Origin: Neocallimastix lanati (nom. inval.)
Taxonomy: Eukaryota > Neocallimastigomycota > Neocallimastigomycetes > Neocallimastigales > Neocallimastigaceae
Length of the DNA: 64,000 bases
Direction of reading: 5' to 3'
NCBI GenBank assembly: GCA_016946835.1
Contig: JACVTC010000008.1
Location: forward strand, 251,501-315,500
The notes below the pieces were generated by a model. The model saw only the letters and a list, made by a program, of their open reading frames with translations, ran no database searches and was not told the DNA's origin. The position numbers were made by a program, and so were the translations under genes. This document shows, one piece after another, positions 22,344-34,130 of the stretch (the stretch's first letter is position 1; every line of letters starts with the position of its first letter).

Positions 22344-23770
22344 ATGGAGAAAAATCTAGAAATTGAAATAAGCAAAACTAATAGAGGAAAAGAGCAAATT
22401 ATTTTAAACAGAAAATATAAGTTTAATCTTTCATCCAAAAGGAAAGACAATTCAAAAAAATATAAATGTACAGAATATAAAACATTAAATCAATGTCCAT
22501 CTTTCATTATTTTAAATAATGAGAATCAAATCTTAGAATATGATGACTCACATAATCATCTTGAAAATAAATTTGGAGCAGCTAAATCAATTGTAAAAAA
22601 TAAAATTAAAGATGAAATTTCAATAAGTTCAATTCCTTTTAATGTAAATATAAAACGTACATATGATGAAATTTCTCAAGGTATGGGTCTTATATGTCCA
22701 GGATATAATTCAATTAAATCACAAGTAACAAGAAGTAGAAGAAAACAACTACCTCCTGATATAACAACATTTGATGAAATTCCCAATGAATCAAAATATT
22801 ATAAAACAAAAAGGGATGAAAATTTTATGACATTCAAAAATAATGATTTAATTGTTTTTCAATCTCCATTCCAAGCAGAATTATTTTCTAAAAATAAACA
22901 TATTTTTGCGGATGGCACATTTTATATTGCACCTATATTTAGTTATCAAGTATTCATAACTAGAACCTATGTTACAGAATTAAATTGTTTTTACACTACT
23001 TCCTTTTCTATATTAAAAAATAAAAAGCAAACAACTTATGAAATATTATTTGAAGAAATAAAAAAAATTCTAGTAAATATAATAGTATTGAAATTACACC
23101 AAAAATATTTCATTGCGATTTTGAAAAAGCTGTATCTAATGCTGCACAAAAAGTTTTTATTAATGCAAATATTAAATACTGTATATGGCATTTTAAAAGA
23201 GCATTAGAAATTAAAAAAAAGGAATTATGTGGTGATAAAGTAGAAAAAATAAAAGATTTATATATTTATTATAATAATATTTCGAACTTTCCTTTCATTA
23301 ATCCTGAATATATATATGATTTATATAGTAAAATAAAAAGTGAGTGCCAAGAACATAATTATGTTCAATTTTTAGAATTTTTAGAATATTTTAAAAAAAC
23401 TTATTTAATTAACTTTGAAACTGAAAATTGGAACTATTATGATAATATTGAGCATATTACAAATAATGTTTCAGAAACTTTTAATAAATACTTAAAAAAA
23501 TTATTTGCAAAAAAACCAACTTTTTTTCAATTACTATCAGAATTGCAAAAAGAAGAATCGAAATATTACATTGATTACGAAAGGAGAACTGCTGGAATTT
23601 TAAGAAATAAAAAACAAAAAAAATTAATAAGAACTGAGGAAATTAAAGCTTTGGTTAAATATTACAAAAATATGGAAATTCTATTAAAAAAAAAGGAAAG
23701 TGTTAGAAATGATTTCATTGACTTATGGTTGAAATGCTTAAATGATTTAAATATAAAAATTATTGATTAA
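22344..23770 (+). pseudogene. MULE transposase with N-terminal FLYWCH zinc finger, one frameshift
   Basis: The ATG at 22344 starts a protein with a FLYWCH-type finger at about residues 20-75 (YKFNLSSKRKD, KYKCTEYKTLNQCPSFII, DDSHNHLENK). A helical stretch follows, then the MULE transposase domain: first catalytic Asp in HIFADGTFYIAP, second in FHCDFEKAVSNAAQKVF with the conserved C/H of YCIWHFKRA. A downstream Glu-bearing segment, ITNNVSETFNKYLKK, fits the third position. The frame opened at 22344 runs off the transposase near 23080, and the rest is read in another frame from about 23081 to the stop at 23770, so a single-base loss near 23075-23085 is likely. The total is about 475 codons, somewhat short for the family. 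The protein would bind the terminal repeats and cut and paste the element. Confidence 0.88.
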
Positions 23771-23821
23771 ATAATAAATTATTAAGAAATGACAGAAAAT
23801 TGACCAAATGAATTCTGTCAT

Positions 23822-24470
23822 ATAATAATAATTTTTTAATAGTAAAAATTATTTTAAAAAGAGAATAAATGAATAAATACAATAATTATTAAAGTATTTT
23901 TTATCTTTATTAGATTAGGTTAGCTTAAGAACATTAAAATATATTTTTATGATAAAATATTATTATTTTAAAAATATATTTATATAATTTAAATATTGTT
24001 ATAATATTACTTTTTACAAAATATTCAAATATATCTTTATAATTAAATATATTTTTATAATTAAATATTTTAAATAATTATTTTATTATTATTTTACAAA
24101 ATATTAAAATATATCTTTATAATTAAATATTATAAATTATTATTTTATTACTACTTTACGAAATATTAAAATATATAATAATAATTTTTTTAATAGTAAA
24201 AATTATTTTAAAAAGAGAATAAATGAATAAATACAATAATTATTAAAGTATTTTTAATCTTTATTAGATTAGGTTAGCTTAAGAACATTAAAATATATTT
24301 TTATGATAAAATTTTATTATTTTAAAAATATATTTTTATAATTAAAGTATTGTTATAATATTATTTTTTTACAAAATATTAAAATATATCTTTATAATTA
24401 AATTTATTTTTATAATTAAATATTATTAATAATTATTTTATTTTAAAAAATATCTATAATTAATTATAAA
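23822..24470 (+). repeat. 354-bp tandem duplication in the MULE tail
   Basis: The block AATAATTTTTTAATAGTAAA through GATTAGGTTAGCTTAAGAAC starting at 23822 recurs starting near 24175, offset 354 bases. It has few changes over the first about 130 bases and more after. It lies between the transposase stop and the right end. Confidence 0.85.
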
Positions 24471-24582
24471 ATATAATAAAAACAAGTTTAAAAAAATTAT
24501 TTTGAATTTTTATTTATTTAAAAAAATTATTTTGAATTTTTATTTATTTATTCATTCATTTACTTATATCAATAAGCCATTT

Positions 24583-24631
24583 GTCGAAATGCAATCTGGC
24601 GAAATGCAATCTGGGGAAATGCAACTCTCCC
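24583..24631 (+). repeat. MULE right terminal inverted repeat
   Basis: Three direct copies of a CGAAATGCAA(T/C) motif, spaced 15-16 bases, then CTCTCCC at the outer end. It is the inverted partner of 21529-21570. Confidence 0.9.
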
Positions 24632-24640
24632 AAAATAATG
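24632..24640 (+). repeat. 9-bp target-site duplication, right copy
   Basis: AAAATAATG, identical to 21520-21528. Confidence 0.93.
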
Positions 24641-25890
24641 ACCATTTAAATAATAAAAATGATTTTAATAATTTAAATAATAATAATAATTTAATGAATA
24701 AAAATGATTTAAATATTAATTTGGATAAATTAAATAAATTATCAAATAATTCAAATGTTAACAAATCTTTAAATTCAAATTTAATTGAAGAAAATAGCGA
24801 TACTCATTTAAAGGATATTTCAAATAAACAGAAGGGGAAGGAAATTGCCAACACTAGTGAAAAAAATTTACAAAATGTTATTTCAATGGAAAACGAAAAA
24901 TTGAAACATATTCAGAATTCGAATAATTCGAATAATGTAAACAAAAAATCAAATTTCACTAATGTAAACAAAAAACCAAATTTAACTCAACATCATAATT
25001 TTATTAATAACTCTTTTAAAAGTAATGTTTATTTAGATAAGCAATTAAGTGAACGCGTAAGTAATACTGTAAGTAATAATGATAATATAAAACAAATTAA
25101 TAAACGTGTAAGTAATAACACAAATAATATTGATAACGTAAATTCTAATGAAATAAACGTGTTAAATAATGATGAAAACAAAATTAATGTAAATGATAAT
25201 AAAAATACAAATTTAAATAATATAAATGACCCAACCTATTTATTTGCGAAAGAAATAATGATATTAATAATTATAATATTATTAATAAAAGATATAATTT
25301 AAGAAGTAATGTAAATAAATTAAAAAATAATAATTCAAATTCAAAAGAAAAGAAAATTAAAACTAAGGAATCGAATAAACACAAAAATAATTCTAAATTC
25401 ATTAATGAAGATAAACACTCAAACAATTCAAATTTAAAAAATAAAATTAAGAATAATTCTTTGGAAAGAAAAAAGGTTAAGGAATCCGTAATTTCAAATG
25501 AAAATAAACAAATTAATTCTAATTTTAAAAATAAAAATTCAATTGAAGATAAATAAGCTAATTCTACTAATTTAAATAATTCCAAAGACGAATTTACAAA
25601 AATGAATTCAGATAATTCTGAAAATTCAAATTCAAATTCAAATTTAAATTTAAATGATTTAAATGACAGTAAATTAAAAAATAATATTAATAATAATAAT
25701 AATAATTCTGTAAGAGTGAACAGGAAAAGAAAATTTAAAAGAAATAATACTGAAATCCGCAAGAAATATAAAACCTTTAACATCGAAGATATATTATATG
25801 ATAATGATATATCAATTAGTGAATCACCTTTTAGCGAATCCAGTATTATTGAATACAAAAGAAAACTTAGAAAAAGAAAATATAATCGTG
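24641..25890 (+). pseudogene. copia E Asn-rich spacer, right part
   Basis: About 400 codons dominated by Asn, Lys and Ser, from NDHLNNKNDFNN-like text to RKRKFKRNNTEIRKKYKTF. Basic clusters (RKRKFKR, RKLRKRKYNR) near the end could act as nuclear localisation signals, as Ty1 integrase carries one in this position; that is inference. Confidence 0.7.
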
Positions 25891-27188
25891 TCAATAAATC
25901 TAATATAGGTAACTATGAAAGTAAAAAATATAAATCTTTTGATATAGATGAAATCATGGAAAATAATTCATTCATGGCTGTCGATATGAAGAAAGAATCT
26001 GATGAACCAACTTCTTATCAGGATATTTTCTTTCGAAAAGATAAAGATGAGTGGGTCACAGCAATTAATAATGAATTAAATAATATGAAGAAAATGAATG
26101 TTTATACACCTATTAAGAATCTTCCTAAAGGTGTTAATGTTATTTCTACTCGTTGGGTATTTAAAAACAAACACGATGCTAATGGTAGAATATATAAGAA
26201 AAAGGCAAGATTAGTGGCACGTGGTTTTACTCAACAATATGGAATAGATTATAAAGAAACATTTGCACCTACTTTAAAACAAGATACAATTAGAATCATT
26301 ACTTCGATAGCTGCAAAGAATAATTATAACATACATCAATTAGATATTAAGGAGGCTTATTTAAATGCAAAATTAAATGAAGACATATATATGGAACTAC
26401 CAGAAGGTGACGACCATCAAGGAATGAAATATTGCAAGTTAAACAAAGCTTTATATGGTCTTAAACAAGCCGGACGTATGTGAAATGACACTCTAAATTA
26501 AGCTCTAATTAACATGAAATTTAATAGATTATTAAGTGAACCTTGTTTGTATGTTAAAAGGAATGCACATAATAAAATTATTTGCCTTCTAGGTGTATAT
26601 GTAGATGATATTCTCATCACAGGTGAAAATAAAGAAATTTTAAATGTTAAAAGATTATTAAAAGATAAATTTGATATAACTGATACAGGTTATGCTAATT
26701 TTATAGTAGGTATAAAATTCGTTAAATGTAAAGATTGATATTTAATACATCAAAAGAGATATTTGAAGGATATATTAAAATTCAATATAGATAAATTAAA
26801 ACTATGCTTAAATATGATTCCAATTAATAATAAAAAATTAAATGAGAAATCATTTAATTCAACAAAATATAGACAAGCCGTTGGTAATCTGTTATATCTT
26901 GTCATATGTACAGGGCCAGATATCTTATTTTCGGTAAGTAAAGCATCACGTAAAAACCAAAATACAAATTATGAGGATTGGTTTAATGTCTTAAAAATAT
27001 TTAGATATTTAAAATACACACCAAATTAAGGAATTAAATTTAGTAAAAATGATAATTACAATTTTGAGGTCTATGTAGATGCGGATTTAGGTGGCGATCC
27101 CGATACCAGAAAATCTACCACTGGATACGTGATGACAATAAACTCAGAACCAGTTAGCTGGTATTCTAAATTACAAAATACTGTTACG
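25891..27188 (+). pseudogene. copia E reverse transcriptase and RNase H, first copy
   Basis: Reverse transcriptase entry PTSYQDIFFRKDKDEWVTAI, then RLVARGFTQQYGIDYKETFA, IHQLDIKEAYLNAKL, ALYGLKQAGRM, LLGVYVDDILITGE, the thumb and connection text, and RNase H up to DADLGGDPDTRKSTTGYV near 27130. It ends abruptly near 27188 at the reversed copia fragment. Confidence 0.87.
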
Positions 27189-27522
27189 TAATAATTAAAA
27201 CCATTATAAGAGGTAATAAATTTACTAACAACATCAAAGTGTATAAGTTGAAGAGGATGTGTGGATTTATTAATCGAAGTGTAAAATGGCATTTTCTTCA
27301 TTTTACTGATATGGAATTGTGGACAATCTCCTTTATTGTATAAATTGGTATGTTCTAAAACATAATTTTGAATATTTTTATTATTATTAAAGTGTCCAAG
27401 TCTTGCATGCCATAATTCGTAATCAAAATCAGTAACATTTAATTGATTAAATAATTTTGATTTACTAATATTATTAGTATTTAAAATAAATAAGTGATCA
27501 AAGTAATTTCTATGATGTTTCT
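27189..27522 (-). mobile_element. copia fragment N: reversed integrase N-terminal piece
   Basis: On the minus strand it reads as a GAG-pre-integrase motif (YELWHARLGHFNNNKNI, CPQFHISKMKKMPF) followed by the first part of integrase (HPLQLIHFDVV, GFNYYVTVF). It has no LTR and is only about 330 bases. The sequence differs from the other copia elements here, so it represents another family. Fossil. Confidence 0.78.
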
Positions 27523-27524
27523 TT

Positions 27525-28912
27525 TCACAATATTATCTCTAAGATGGCCGAAGATGACGAATCTGAACTTCTAAACTTACAACGTGACTTGCATAGGAAC
27601 GAAGTCACAATTACCAACGACAAAACCATAACTAATAATAATATTCTTATAGATAAGTTACTTCCCACGGAATTAAAAGACTTTAGTGATGTTTTCAGGA
27701 CTATCAATATCTCATGGTAAATGGGATTTTAAAGTCAGCATTAATAAAGATGATTTAAAGAAACTATCCATGGCTAAACCTATGGAAACTTCACATGAAT
27801 CGTCTGTGGCTATGAAAGATATGATTGAATCCTATCTCAAAGAAAAATGGATCGAACCAGAAGTCCTTCCACACGCTGTCAATATGTTCCCGGTACCTAA
27901 ACATGATGGCTCTTATAGGTATGTGTACAACTACGTCCCTGTTAACAAACTGTGCGATATAGCGCAGAATCAAATCCCAAATCTAAGAAATCAATTCAAC
28001 GAATTGACCAAACATAAATTTATTATATGTCTGGACCTTCGTTCAGCATATAATCAAATTCGTATTTAAGATCCAACTACTAAAGAAGCTACCGTATTCG
28101 TATGTGAATGGGGAACCTTTGTATGGAACGTAATGCCTTTCGGGCTCAGTGATGCTCCTCCTTTCTTTCAAGCGTTTATGAATCATGTCCTTTTTCATAA
28201 ACTCTTTAATGGAGTCCTTTGTTACTTAGATGATGCTGTCATATACGGAGATTCTAAGGAAGAATGCTACTGCAATTGTAGATGGGTATTGAACCAGTTC
28301 AGAAAGTATAAATTATTTGCAAAGATTGAAAAATGCCAATTCTTTCCCTCTAAAGTTGAATACCTAGGGTTCCTTATTAAGGATGGTGCCTATGTTCCTC
28401 TTAATAAGAATAAACTTGACGGGCTCTCTTGTCCTCATAATATCAAGGAACTTCAAAAGGTCTTAGGGCTACTTAATTGGTTTGCAGACTTCATTCCTAA
28501 TTTCTCGACTATTATTAAACCATTATCCGACAATCTCTCCAACTACAATCAAGAAGTTATTTCTAAAATCTTCTTTCCTACTATTAAAAAGATTGAAATT
28601 TTTCCTCCTGATGCTTTTTCCTTTCACGAACAATTTCTATTAGTTTCTGACTCTTCCGAATTTGCTGGATCTGGAGTCCTTTACCAAATTCCCGAAGGGG
28701 AGGAAGATTCCATATTTAGTACATTAAATAACAACGTCAATAATAAAAATTGTACAACTACCTTACATAAAAATAAAAATCTCAAATTAATTGGTTTCTA
28801 CTCTTTCAAATTTGATAAAAACCAACTACATTACTCTATGTTTGATAAAGAACTCTTACAAATTATTCGAACTTTGGAACATTTCGCTTATTTCTTATCT
28901 AACAATATAGAA
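27525..28912 (+). mobile_element. gypsy fragment O: Ty3-type reverse transcriptase/RNase H, unusual composition
   Basis: Reads as a Ty3/gypsy pol piece: linker (MAEDDESELLNLQRDL), then reverse transcriptase (KEKWIEPEVLPHAVNMFPVP, ICLDLRSAYNQIRI, VMPFGLSDAPPFFQAFMN, CYLDDAVIYG, VLGLLNWFADFIPNFS), then RNase H (LVSDSSEFAGSGVLYQIP, FYSFKFDKNQLHYSMFDKE). It lacks LTRs, gag and integrase. GC and use of C-ending codons are visibly higher than in all other elements here, and it is not close to gypsy B or D. Fossil with few breaks in what is left. Confidence 0.85.
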
Positions 28913-30230
28913 TAGATTATAAAGAAACATTCGCATCTACTCTAAAACAAGATGCAATTAGAATTATCACTTCAATAGCTGCAAAGAATAATTATAATAT
29001 ACATCAATTAGATATCAAGGCAACATATTTAAATGCAAAGTTAAATGAAGACATATATATGGAACTACCAGAAGGCGACGACCATCAAGGAATGAAATAT
29101 TGTAAATTAAAATAAAGCTTTGTATGGTCTCAAACAGGCAGGACGTATGTGGAATGACCTCTTAAATAAAGCTCTATTTGATATGAAGTTTAATAAACTG
29201 TTAAGTGAATCTTGCTTGTATGTTAAAAAGAACACATATAATAAAATAATCTGTCTTCTTGGTGTATATGTAGATGATATACTTATCACAGGTGAAAATA
29301 AAGAAATTTTAAAAGTTAAAAAATTATTAAAAGGTAAATTTGAAATAACTGATACAGGTTATGTTAATTTTATAGTAGGTATAAAATTCGTTAAATGTAA
29401 AGATTGATATTTAATACATCAAAAGAGATATTTGAAAGATATATTTAAAAAGTTCAATGTAGATAAATTAAAACTATGCTCAAATATGATTCCAATTAAT
29501 AATAAAAAATTAAAAGAAAAATCATTTAATCCAATAAAATATAGACAAGCCGTTGTTAACTTGTTATATCTTGCCATATGTACAAGTGTACAAGGCCAGA
29601 CATTTTATTTTTAGTAAGGCATCACGTAAAAACCAAAATTCATATTATGAGGATTGGTTTAATGTCTTAAAATTTTTTAGATATTTAAAATATACACCAA
29701 ATTATGGAATTAAATTCAATAAAAATGATAACAACAATTTTGAGGTGGTGATCCCGATTCTAGAAAATCTACCACTGGATACGTGATGACAATAAAATCT
29801 GGACCTGTTACCTGGTATTCTAAATTACAAAACACCGAAACAGTCTCTACAGCAGAAAGTGAATATTACGGGATACATGAGTGCGTATGTCAATGTTTAT
29901 GGTAAAAAATTTATTTAAAGATCTTGATATATATATAAATAATATAATAATTAATTCAGATAATAAAAAAATGCAATTTATAATTGCGAAAATGAAACAA
30001 TAAATCTAAAGTCAAACCTCATTGATTTAAATTATCATAAAATTGGAGAACTAGTTTGAGAAGGTAAAATAAAATTAAATAATATTAAATCAGAACATAA
30101 TATAGCTGATGGTTTTACCAAATATCTTAATTCTACTCTAATGAGTAAATTTAGAAACAACATTTTTTCTAGATTTAGTAATTAAAAATAAGAAATTTTT
30201 TATTTAAAGAATATTAAACTTTAGGGGGAA
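28905..30230 (+). pseudogene. copia E reverse transcriptase and RNase H, second copy
   Basis: The sequence from GATTATAAAGAAACATTCGC onward repeats 26243-27188 with only scattered changes, then runs further through the end of RNase H (TVSTAESEYYGIHECV, NIADGFTKYLNSTLMSKF). It closes with the polypurine tract TTAGGGGGAA at 30221-30230. The junction with fragment O shares AACAATAT with the corresponding point of the first copy. Broken. Confidence 0.85.
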
Positions 30231-31050
30231 TGCTAGAAATAAAGTTTAATATTGTGATACTATATTATAGTTAGTTATATAATAACTTAGATAATAATAT
30301 TATTAACGTATTAAATAATTAAATATGTATTGTTATGTAAACGTATTATGGCGCATATATGACATACGTATACTTACACACACAACCAAATATAGTTATA
30401 TTAAAAGAAACTTAAAATGTAATAAATAATAATTATATAATTGTACTATACAATTAATCAAAGATAAAATCTTAATTAATAAAAAGATATAATTAAGGAA
30501 TATTTCTAATATATTTAATTTATAACATGGTAAAAAAAAGTAATATTTTTAATATATAAATATATTATATTTATTATATAATATATAATATATGATAAAT
30601 ATATATCCAATTTACCAGTAGTACAAGCTAAAGAAGTATTTTAAGTATATTTAATATTATTTATTTAAGTAAATTATATAAACCCAAAAAATTATTAGCA
30701 ATTAAATTTTATTAAATCTTATATTACTAATATCTTTATTTTTATATTATAAATTATTTATATTTATAAATAATTTTTATGTACACATATAAAAAAAATA
30801 AACAACTTTTATATAAAAAAATAAAAAATATCATATAACAAAACTCAATAATTATTAGTAAATAGAATTTATTAAATTTAATATTTTTAATATCTTTATT
30901 ATAAGTTATTAAAAAATCTAAATTTATATATAATTTTTTATATATAGCAAAAAAAAATAATAAGTAAAAATTACATTTAAAAAAAAAAACATTATAAATT
31001 TTAAATATAAACTAAAAATTATATATAGTAATAATAAACTTTTATAAATT
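30231..31050 (+). repeat. copia E 3' LTR (end approximate)
   Basis: Starts TGCTAGAAATAAAG after a polypurine tract and keeps the ATGGCGCAT and TATGAC motifs of the 5' LTR. The right end is set by analogy with the 840-bp 5' LTR and is uncertain. A partial repeat inside (about 30690-30800 and 30858-30960) shares ATTAATATCTTTATT-like text. Confidence 0.55.
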
Positions 31051-31870
31051 ATATTATTCTTTATAAGTTCATTAAAATCTAAAATATCTTAAGCTTTTAC
31101 AAATGCTGTTAATAGCTATTGAGATAAAATAATATATAAAATACTATTTATTTTATTAAAAATTTATAGATTAAATTTAATAAGATTTTAATAATATTAA
31201 AACATTATATCCTAAACAACTTAGATATTATTAATAATCATTATATATGCTTTATTACCTAAAATATTTCAATAACATTTTCAAAAAGTTTTATTTTAGA
31301 TAAATGAAAATAAAAAATAAAAAAAAAAATAAAAGTTAGAATAAAAAACTCAAATATATTTTCACTTTATATATATTTTATTAGCCTCAAACTTTAATTA
31401 CTTTGAAATTTAATTCATAATTATAGTATTATGGTGTTTTATTAATGTATTAAATAATAAATTTATATTTATCTTTTTCTCTAAAAAAAAAAAAACTTTA
31501 AAATTCAAATTAATTTTTAATTAATTAAAAATATTTTTAACTGTAAAAAAAAAAAATTTTATTTTTATAAAATAAAATTTAATTTAAAATTAATTAAAAC
31601 TATTTTTTATATTTTTTTAATTTAATTTAAATTATTTTTTTTTAATTGAATGTAATCTTGAGATTACTTTATTTATTAATTAGAGATTAATTTATGTATA
31701 TTTCATTAAATTAATACATGAATTATTATGCTGCTACAATATGTATATCATATAATATACATGATGATTAAGTCATAATTACAATACATTTAATTATAAT
31801 TAACTAACTAAATCTAAGAAATAAATATATATATTAAATATTTTATTATTTATAAACTTAATTTCTAACA
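31051..31870 (-). repeat. copia J 3' LTR (far end approximate)
   Basis: On the minus strand it starts TGTTAGAAATTAAG at 31870, right after the polypurine tract. It faces the copia E 3' LTR tail to tail, and the point where the two meet cannot be fixed by eye. Confidence 0.55.
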
Positions 31871-31877
31871 CTCCTCC

Positions 31878-32546
31878 TATAAAGAGTTTTATATCAAAAC
31901 AGATTATAATAATACAAAACACTCAATTATAAAATAAATTCTTTTATTAAAAAAAATCGTTTTATGAAAATCTTTTATTTAATAGTTCTTATTATGTTAT
32001 GAACTATAAAATCGTTAAATAACAATTACGTTCTTTCAATTAAAGAAAATTTACAATATTTATATTTTTTCTAAATTATATTCTAATATATTAATTTAAT
32101 TTACATATATTCAATTTAAATATTAATAATTAATTTTATAAAATAATAAAATATTTAAACTAAAACTAATTATAGTATAATTTTTTAATTAATTATTTTT
32201 TATTATAACTATTTAAATATTTTAATTAATTTAAAATTAAATTAAAAACTATTAATAATATTAAACTATACTATTTAAATAAATAAAAAATTTAACAATA
32301 ACAGATTTGGCGAATTTTTTTGTAACTAAACTATTTAATTTCATATTTAATAAATATAAATCTAATTTATAATTTTAAATTTCAATTATTAATTTAAGGA
32401 GAAGTAATTATTTAAAGTATTTAATTCATGTACGTAAATTTAATGTATGATTTTTCGTTTCAAGATATCGTGACAAAAATTTCATACATAAATTAATGTA
32501 ATAATGCATTACATAAATTTATTAAAGATACAAAGATATCTTTACA
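31878..32546 (-). repeat. solo LTR K1 inside copia J
   Basis: On the minus strand it starts TGTAAAGATATC at 32546 and ends near CTCTTTATA at 31878. Its text parallels the solo LTR at 53987-54957, including TTTTATTAAA and CAGATTA(T/C)AAT near the low end. The flanking 5-mers no longer match well, so it is older than the copy in copia H. Confidence 0.65.
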
Positions 32547-32589
32547 CTTTCTAAAGTATAGAATATTAAAATTCATACATAATTAGATC

Positions 32590-34130
32590 TCTAAACTTTT
32601 TCATAGCATTGCTATTTAAGTATTTTGTAAAACCATCTGCAAGATTATCTTGAGATTTTATGTAGTTTAAGCGAATTTTACAAGGTGATATTTGATATAG
32701 ATATGTCTCGTGTTTTGGTTTGTGTTTTCGTTCTCGCTGATATATATTGCAGCTTTGTTATCTATATTAAATTAATGCATTTGCAGTTTTCACCTAATAC
32801 ATTAAGAATGTTTTTGTACCATACATTGATTTGCACACAATCCTAAAGCATAATATTCACTTTCAGCGGTTGATGAAGATACAATATTTCGTAGTTTTGA
32901 TTGCCAGCCGACAGGACCTGATCCAATTAATATAATGATACTTCTTGTCGATCTTCTTGTTGCTTCATCTCCTTCATAATCTGAATCTACATATGCTCTC
33001 ATCAAATTATCTTTGTTAAATTTTATTCCATATTTTTATTACCATTAAGATATCTAAAAACTTTATGTAAATTAAACCAATCTTCATAAGTAGGATTTTT
33101 TGATTTTCTATATGCCTTGATAACAGTAAAAAGTATATCCGGTCTAGTGCAAAGTCCTAGATACATCAGACTCCCTATAGCTTGTTTGTATTTCGTAATA
33201 TTAAAATATTTTATTTCTTAATTCCTTTATGTCTTCAGGAATCATATTATTAACTGGTTCATAATTATCTATATTAAACTTCTTCAATAAGTTTTCCAAA
33301 TATTGCAATTAATGCAATGTGTAACAGTCCTTTTTTTTAACAAACTTTATTCCTAATATACTATCAACTGGACCTATATCAGTGATAGTAAATCTTTCCT
33401 TTAGTGATTATTTAAATTTATTAATTTCAGTTTCTTTACCGGTAATAAGAATATCGTCAACATATACTTTCAGTATACATATTAGCTCGTCATTTTTATT
33501 TATAATAAATGCGTGGTTTACTCTTAAGTCTTATTAATCCAATTTTATTTTATTCACTATTCAGTGTTTCGTTCCATAATCTTCCTGACTGCTTTAGTCC
33601 GTATAGTGCTTTCTTTAGCTTCCAGTATCCTTTCCTACAGCCTTCTGAGCCTTCTGGAACTTCCATGTATATATCTTCGTCTAGTTTCGCATTTATATAT
33701 TCAGCTTTAAAATCAATTTGGTAAATATTAAAGTTATGCTGTACTGCTAGTACAACGACAAGTCTTATAGATTCTGACTTTAATATAGGTGAAAATGTTT
33801 TATCGTAGTCTATTCCTTGTTTTTGTGTGAATCCTCTTGCTACTAGTCTTGCCTTCCTCTTATTTATAGTATTATCAGAGTTATATTTATATCTGAATAC
33901 TCATTTTGCTGAAACCAAATTAGTGTTTTTTGGAATTGACTTAACAAATTCATAAACATTTAGATTTTTCATGTTTAACAATTCGTCATTTAGCGCTATT
34001 AACCATTCATTTTTATCAACTTTATTGAATGTAAATTACTTACTGCTAATAAGGATAAATTGCTTTCTAGTATATCTTTGATATTAAATGACTTTATTTT
34101 CTTGTTATTCGGATCTTCATTCTGATTTTC
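32590..34130 (-). pseudogene. copia J reverse transcriptase and RNase H region
   Basis: RNase H text: AYVDSDYEGDEATRRSTRS, SSSTAESEYYALGLCANQ, NLADGFTKYLNSNAMKKF. Reverse transcriptase text is recognisable at its familiar motifs (LVARGFTQKQGIDYDKTFSP-like, YVDDILITG). Heavily broken. Confidence 0.78.

Larger units (their letters stand above)
21529..24631 (+). mobile_element. Mutator-like DNA transposon (MULE), 3103 bp
   Basis: It begins GGGTGTGGGGCATTTCG and ends GGGGAAATGCAACTCTCCC, which is the inverted counterpart. Both ends carry tandem GCATTTCG motifs (two on the left, three on the right). The 9-bp duplication is exact. One gene for a FLYWCH/MULE-type transposase lies at 22344-23770, transcribed left to right. 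The remainder is AT-rich, with a 354-bp internal duplication downstream of the gene. The transposase frame has one frameshift, so this copy is probably not autonomous now. It is inserted in the Asn-rich spacer of copia E and is therefore younger than that element. Confidence 0.92.
17722..31050 (+). mobile_element. copia E: composite Ty1/copia fossil carrying several insertions
   Basis: Order on the plus strand: 5' LTR, tRNA-complementary site, gag, protease, integrase, Asn-rich spacer split by a Mutator-like transposon (21529-24631), then reverse transcriptase and RNase H. Next come a reversed copia fragment and a foreign Ty3 fragment (27190-28912), a second copy of the reverse transcriptase/RNase H end, a polypurine tract (TTAGGGGGAA) and a 3' LTR. 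The two LTRs agree in their first bases and in a few inner motifs (ATGGCGCAT, TATGAC) but are otherwise far apart, so either the element is old or two relatives were joined. Many breaks. The 3' boundary is approximate. Confidence 0.82.

Noticed and set aside
24502-24640. Host gene beginning near 24.5 kb with a hydrophobic N-terminus
   Set aside because: The frame runs from the MULE tail through its right terminal repeat into copia E spacer text; it is a chance read-through of two elements.
27535-27720. Separate small host gene before fragment O
   Set aside because: MAEDDESELLNLQRDL and what follows leads directly into the Ty3 reverse transcriptase and fits its N-terminal linker.
31051-31870. 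Coding or RNA gene between copia E and copia J
   Set aside because: Only AT-rich text with LTR openings at both outer ends; no open frame, tRNA or rRNA signal.
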